Assembly: GCF_030499515.1 (NCBI RefSeq) | Contig: NZ_JASTWJ010000001.1 | Coordinates: forward strand, 5,746,001 to 5,810,000 | DNA: 64,000 bases | Source of the DNA: Streptomyces sp. DT2A-34 | Lineage (GTDB): Bacteria > Actinomycetota > Actinomycetes > Streptomycetales > Streptomycetaceae | Reading direction: 5' to 3' | Program-made: the position numbers and the translations under genes | Notes under the pieces: generated by a model | Database searches by the model: none | Told to the model about the DNA's origin: nothing | What the model saw: the letters and a program-made list of their open reading frames with translations, nothing else | Shown: positions 60,835 to 64,000 of the stretch, one piece after another | How positions within the stretch are numbered: the stretch's first letter is position 1 | How the letters are laid out: each line of letters starts with the position of its first letter

Positions 60835-61305
60835 ATGAAGAAGATCACGATAGTCGCTGCCGCCACGGTGTTCGCCGCTTCGCTGATGTCGGGGACTGCC
60901 GATGCTGCCGATCTGAGGCCGGCGCAGCCGAACCCGTGGGACAAGCGCGTCAAGTGCGAGTCGAAGGACAAGGAAGGCAGGAAAATCGTCACCCGCTACG
61001 GGAACTCGAAGTTGGGCTGGCACCACTTCACCGGCCGCCACAACATCAAGAAGTGCTCCTCCCTGGATGCGGCCCTGCGAGACCGTGTGGACCGGAACGA
61101 CCACCACGGGCACCTGGAGTACGACGGGGTTGTGATCGAGACAGGCCCGAGGCCGCGGCAGGTGAAGTTCACGGTGGTCGTGCAGTACACGCGCAAGACC
61201 ACGGATGGCGATTATGATGCCGGTCGCGGTCAGAAGATCGGCGTCATCACGGCGTACTGCCACAACCAACCGGGGAACAAGTGTCCGGCATGGGCCAAGA
61301 TGTGA
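60835..61305 (+). CDS. Secreted toxin-like protein
   Basis: 156 residues. Signal peptide MKKITIVAAATVFAASLMSG, cleaved near ADA. The mature part has four Cys and the segment VTRYGNSKLGWHHFTGRHNI, then KKCSSLDAALRDRVDRND, which resembles C-terminal nuclease domains of polymorphic toxins (a G-W-x-H-F-x-x-x-H-N-I pattern before a helix). A further conserved-looking run, QVKFTVVVQYTRKTTDGDYD, precedes the C-terminal Cys pair. The next gene overlaps its stop (ATGTGA), as in toxin-immunity pairs. The toxin assignment is inferred from pattern and layout. Confidence 0.6.
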   Translation: MKKITIVAAATVFAASLMSGTADAADLRPAQPNPWDKRVKCESKDKEGRKIVTRYGNSKLGWHHFTGRHNIKKCSSLDAALRDRVDRNDHHGHLEYDGVVIETGPRPRQVKFTVVVQYTRKTTDGDYDAGRGQKIGVITAYCHNQPGNKCPAWAKM

Positions 61306-61616
61306 ATTCTCCCGACTCAGGCACCGAGCAGACAGCCGCGGGTCATCTGCTCGATCTCGTGCGCTCCTTCGTCACCACGCACGTGTCGTGGAAGCCGATG
61401 TTCATCGGCGCGGTCATCACCGGCGACGACCTCATGCGCCTCTATTTCCGTTCACCTGAGCGGGACCGTGTGTACGGTGTGGACGTCCTGATCAGCAATA
61501 CAGGCCCTGGCCTGCTCGGCTCTCTGGTCTCCCCGGCGTTCCTGGCGAACGAGAACCTGCATGCGCCTTCCGACGATCCACACTGCGATGTGATCGTGGA
61601 TCTCACCGAATACTGA
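61302..61616 (+). CDS. Possible immunity protein coupled to the secreted toxin-like protein
   Basis: 104 residues starting at GTG 61302 (or ATG 61290), overlapping the preceding stop. Acidic, without signal peptide: LLDLVRSFVTTHVSWKPMFI, GAVITGDDLMRLYFRSPERD, then DVIVDLTEY at the end. It resembles no family I can name. Cytoplasmic location and coupling to a secreted basic protein fit an immunity role. Confidence 0.5.
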   Translation: MNSPDSGTEQTAAGHLLDLVRSFVTTHVSWKPMFIGAVITGDDLMRLYFRSPERDRVYGVDVLISNTGPGLLGSLVSPAFLANENLHAPSDDPHCDVIVDLTEY

Positions 61617-61934
61617 CACATGAGGCAAAGAGCCCTCGGTACCTATTTCCAAGTTGTCCGTGCTGATCAGACGGGGTTCCGTGGTTGCCTCCGACGTCAG
61701 TACGGGCACGTCGGCGCCCGGCAACCTGCCTGAGCCACCCGAGGAAGAAGGGCGTCACGGCGGAAGTGTCGACCGAGGGTTTCGCCCAGCGAGCCAGTCC
61801 GTAGCCGCTGGCTACACGCTGTAGTACTCCAGGGCTGTGCCATAGACGTAGGGTCAGCCCGCCGGATCGGCTCACTGACCCACGTGCTTCATCAACGCTT
61901 CCCACAGCTCGCCGTCCAGGCCGTTGACTTCGGC

Positions 61935-62087
61935 CTGGAGCTCCCTCACGTCTCCGAAGTACACCCCGACGCGCGAGGGGAGACTGCGCAGCCGGCGCTC
62001 GCGCGTCCCTGTCTCCTCCAGCACCGCATCCACCAGCTCGGTCGGGATGACCTGCGTCAATTCACCGACGTGTCCGGGCGCGAACAC
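61935..62087 (-). pseudogene. IS4-family transposase N-terminal fragment
   Basis: FAPGHVGELTQVIPTELVDA then VLEETGTRERRLRSLPSRVG, VYF is the N-terminal signature of Streptomyces IS4-type transposases. It breaks off after VYF and continues into unrelated residues. Confidence 0.7.
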
Positions 62088-62189
62088 GTCATCGTTTCTG
62101 TGCGTGACAGACTGTGTCGCAGGGCCTCTGCTCTCTCAGGAAGATCTTGGTCGATCCCCTGGATAGCAGAGGCACGTCTCACGTCGCGG

Positions 62190-62924
62190 TCGTGCTTGAC
62201 ACCGTCAACTGGGCCTTAACTTCGTGGCATTGGATACTGAACGCGATCCGCTACCTGGTCGACAACGGCGTCAAGTGGCGCGCCATGCCGTGCGACTTCC
62301 CGCCGTGGGACCGGGTGTACGCGTTCTACCGCCGCTGGCGCGACCACGGCCTGGCCAGGGAGTTCCACGACCGGCTGCGTGAGCGGGTCCGCGAGAAGCT
62401 GGGCAAGGACACGGAGCCCACGGCCGGGGTGATCGACTCACAGTCGGTCAAGGCGGACGCCGTCGTCGGCGCGGACAGCCGCGGCTACGACGGCGCCAAG
62501 CAGATCAACGGGTGTAAACGGCACGTCGTGGTCGACGCCCTCGGCCTGCTGCTCGGCGTGATGGTCACCAGCGCCGCTGTCGGCGACCGCACCGCCGCAG
62601 GTCCTGTTGGTGCGGGTGGCCGATGCACGCCATCGCCTGGCCCTCGTCTGGGCCGACGGCGGCTACACCGGCAGCCTGGTCGAGCACTGCCTGGCCGCAT
62701 TCGCGCTGGTGCTGGCGATCGTCAAACGCAGCGACGACCAGAAGGGGTTCGTGGTGCTGCCCAAGCGGTGGATCGTCGAGCGTCTCTTCGCCCACCTGAT
62801 GCGAAGCCGCCGCCTGGCCCGCGACTACGAGCGCCGCACGACCAGTGCCGAGGCGATGATCCTGTGGTCGATGACCATGGTCATGACCCGCCGCCTGGCC
62901 CGGCCACGCCCGGCGCGGGCGTGA
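62190..62924 (+). pseudogene. IS5-family (IS427-type) transposase relic
   Basis: NAIRYLVDNGVKWRAMPCDF, PPWDRVYAFYRRWRDHGLAR and TAGVIDSQSVKADAVVGADS with RGYDGAKQINGCKRHVVVDA give the N-terminal two thirds with the first catalytic Asp. The frame changes at about 62600 and resumes VRVADARHRLALVWADGGYT (second Asp) and WIVERLFAHLMRSRRLARDY (Glu). The first 30 or so residues are aberrant. Some IS5 elements use a frameshift naturally, but the damaged start argues for a relic. Confidence 0.8.
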
Positions 62925-63432
62925 ACCGGCCCGGCGCGGGCTCGGCCAGCCAGCCCCGGGCCACCAGGCGTTTCGCCTTCGACCGCAGCGCCTCCACCCT
63001 TGCTGGCACCACGTCCATGCCGAACACGGCGGCCATCCCCTGGCAGGTCACCGGCCCCTGCCCGAGCCGGGCCCGGTCCGCCCCCAACTGCAGGATGCGC
63101 TGGTAGTCCACCGACAGCGCCGACCAGGACAGCCCCTCACGCCACACGGGCACCTGCGACTTCGGCTTCACCGCCTCCGCCGACTGTGGGGCCGTTCCCG
63201 GCTGCCCTTCAGCGGCCGGCACCCTCTCATCAGCCCGGGCACGGTCGCGCCCGGTCTCCTCCTCCGGGGCCAGCACCTCGCCGACCTTCGAGCGGGCAAT
63301 CGTCCACTCCTGCCATTCCCGCTCGGCCACGGCCAGTTCGGCCTGGACACGGTCTGCTTCCTCCCGCAGCTCGTCCACCCGACGGCGAGCACCCAGCTCG
63401 CGCTGTTCCAGCAGCCCGACCACCGACGGCAT
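62881..63432 (-). CDS. Coiled-coil/HTH protein associated with IS ends
   Basis: 183 residues from an ATG at 63432. N-terminal coiled coil (VGLLEQRELGARRRVDELRE), a Pro/Ala linker, then WREGLSWSALSVDYQRILQL and VVPARVEALRSKAKRLVARG, WLAEPAPGRF, a winged-helix-like end. Nearly identical proteins are frequent in Streptomyces beside insertion sequences. Its 3' end overlaps the IS5 relic. Function unknown. Confidence 0.7.
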   Translation of the reverse strand: MPSVVGLLEQRELGARRRVDELREEADRVQAELAVAEREWQEWTIARSKVGEVLAPEEETGRDRARADERVPAAEGQPGTAPQSAEAVKPKSQVPVWREGLSWSALSVDYQRILQLGADRARLGQGPVTCQGMAAVFGMDVVPARVEALRSKAKRLVARGWLAEPAPGRFTPAPGVAGPGGGS

Positions 63433-63527
63433 CCACGCCCCCCCACAGCAGCGACGACATGACAAGCCGTCACTCCCACGAGATTGCCGAACCTATGCCC
63501 CACCAGCGAAAACGCAGCCCTCACGTC

Positions 63528-63546
63528 CGGAACGACAACAGCTTCT
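63528..63546. repeat. IS-end 19-mer, inverted copy of 40674-40692
   Basis: The reverse complement of AGAAGCTGTTGTCGTTCCG. Both copies sit at the edge of IS-derived DNA. Confidence 0.75.
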
Positions 63547-63554
63547 TAAGCGAA

Positions 63555-63592
63555 GGGGCCACCCCACCGCGCTCATGCGGTGGGGTGGCCCC
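63555..63592. terminator. Terminator hairpin, 16-bp stem
   Basis: GGGGCCACCCCACCGC pairs perfectly with GCGGTGGGGTGGCCCC around loop GCTCAT. It closes the minus-strand gene that ends at 63609. Confidence 0.85.
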
Positions 63593-63608
63593 TTGCGTCT
63601 CCCTCTGA

Positions 63609-63956
63609 TCAGGTCAGTCGCGGCCGGCGGCTTTCCTCCCAGAACCGGTCCATCGCAGCAGCGGCCGCATCCCCGGCCAGCCGCTCGATCCTCTCGGGCA
63701 CCTCGCGCTCGTCGAGGACGAAGAGCCTCCCGCCGACGAGGTGCGTGGTTGTCTTCCAGCCGAGACGCCGTCCTGCCTCCCTGGCGGCACGCCGGACATC
63801 CTTGAGCTCGCCCATCTCCGCAAGATCGTCCGCGCCGAGGATCAGCTGCCCGTAGTAGCCCTCGTACTCGGGCTTCAGTGCGGCCCGCATCAGCGACTCG
63901 AGGCGGTCGACCAGCTTCTCGTGCCGGCGCCGAGCCGGCTCGTCCTTCGCGGGCAT
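63609..63956 (-). CDS. Conserved hypothetical protein, full-length paralogue of the fragment at 12388-12579
   Basis: 115 residues: a basic helical start (KDEPARRRHEKLVDRLESLM), EYEGYYGQLILGADDLAEMG, then the segment shared with the 12.4-kb fragment (GELKDVRRAAREAGRRLGWK and a strand-rich LFVLDEREVPERIERLAG). No family recognised. Both copies border mobile-element DNA, so it may be an element-borne accessory protein. Confidence 0.7.
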   Translation of the reverse strand: MPAKDEPARRRHEKLVDRLESLMRAALKPEYEGYYGQLILGADDLAEMGELKDVRRAAREAGRRLGWKTTTHLVGGRLFVLDEREVPERIERLAGDAAAAAMDRFWEESRRPRLT

Positions 63957-64000
63957 CTCGCACAGCTCCCCACCTCTGCCCGCAGCCGCATGTGTGCCAT

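Overview
The window is high-GC actinobacterial DNA, almost certainly Streptomyces. It has frequent GTG and TTG starts, an rpoA gene nearly identical to the streptomycete protein, actinomycete families such as DUF574 methyltransferases, DUF2637 and DUF3631 proteins, and abundant standalone Streptomyces-type IS relics. Most of it is accessory: mobile-element debris, one mobilizable element and one nonribosomal peptide/polyketide cluster sit beside a short chromosome-like stretch.

Layout. 1-11.3 kb: ordinary single-gene traffic (MerR fragment, glutathione peroxidase, ArsR-like regulator divergent from an MFS pump, methyltransferase, SRPBCC protein, small secreted proteins, a decayed membrane gene). 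It is punctuated by a complete rpoA gene outside any ribosomal-protein operon, a His-rich repeat protein and an orphan ChvE-like sugar-binding lipoprotein. 11.4-21.3 kb: a graveyard of integrations at a tRNA-Arg(CCT) site. Three 43-bp copies of the tRNA 3' half lie in the same orientation, each at the 3' end of a decayed tyrosine-integrase gene. Between them lie cargo genes: an HTH/N6-methyltransferase-specificity fusion/membrane-protein operon, an AbrB-RelE type toxin-antitoxin pair and a DUF4041-GIY-YIG protein. 21.7-25.8 kb: an XRE-WD40 gene broken by an IS701-family element with 139-bp terminal repeats, followed by an intact IS630-family element.

26.0-33.2 kb: an XRE regulator-peptide deformylase pair divergent from a translationally coupled series of four glycosyltransferase-like genes, with a P-loop kinase and an FkbM methyltransferase; no known pathway was recognised. 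33.5-40.6 kb: an integrative mobilizable element: relaxase, MobC, DUF2637 protein, a frameshifted DUF3631 ATPase, an iteron-like repeat cluster, an excisionase-type HTH, an XRE regulator and an intact tyrosine integrase. 40.7-42.0 kb: IS relics.

42.1-60.4 kb: a hybrid NRPS/PKS cluster built from dissociated parts. It contains three adenylation proteins (one predicted for Thr, one resembling Val-type codes, one unknown and frameshifted), a free carrier protein, two free-standing condensation domains that supply the HHxxxDG-type motif missing from the A-domain proteins, a carrier-KS-carrier protein without acyltransferase, two type II thioesterases, an SDR, an aldo/keto reductase and an MFS exporter. 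IS relics lie on both sides, and a 19-bp IS-end sequence occurs in inverted orientation on both flanks. 60.5-64 kb: IS relics, a secreted toxin-like protein with a coupled possible immunity gene, and a small conserved protein whose truncated paralogue lies at 12.4 kb.
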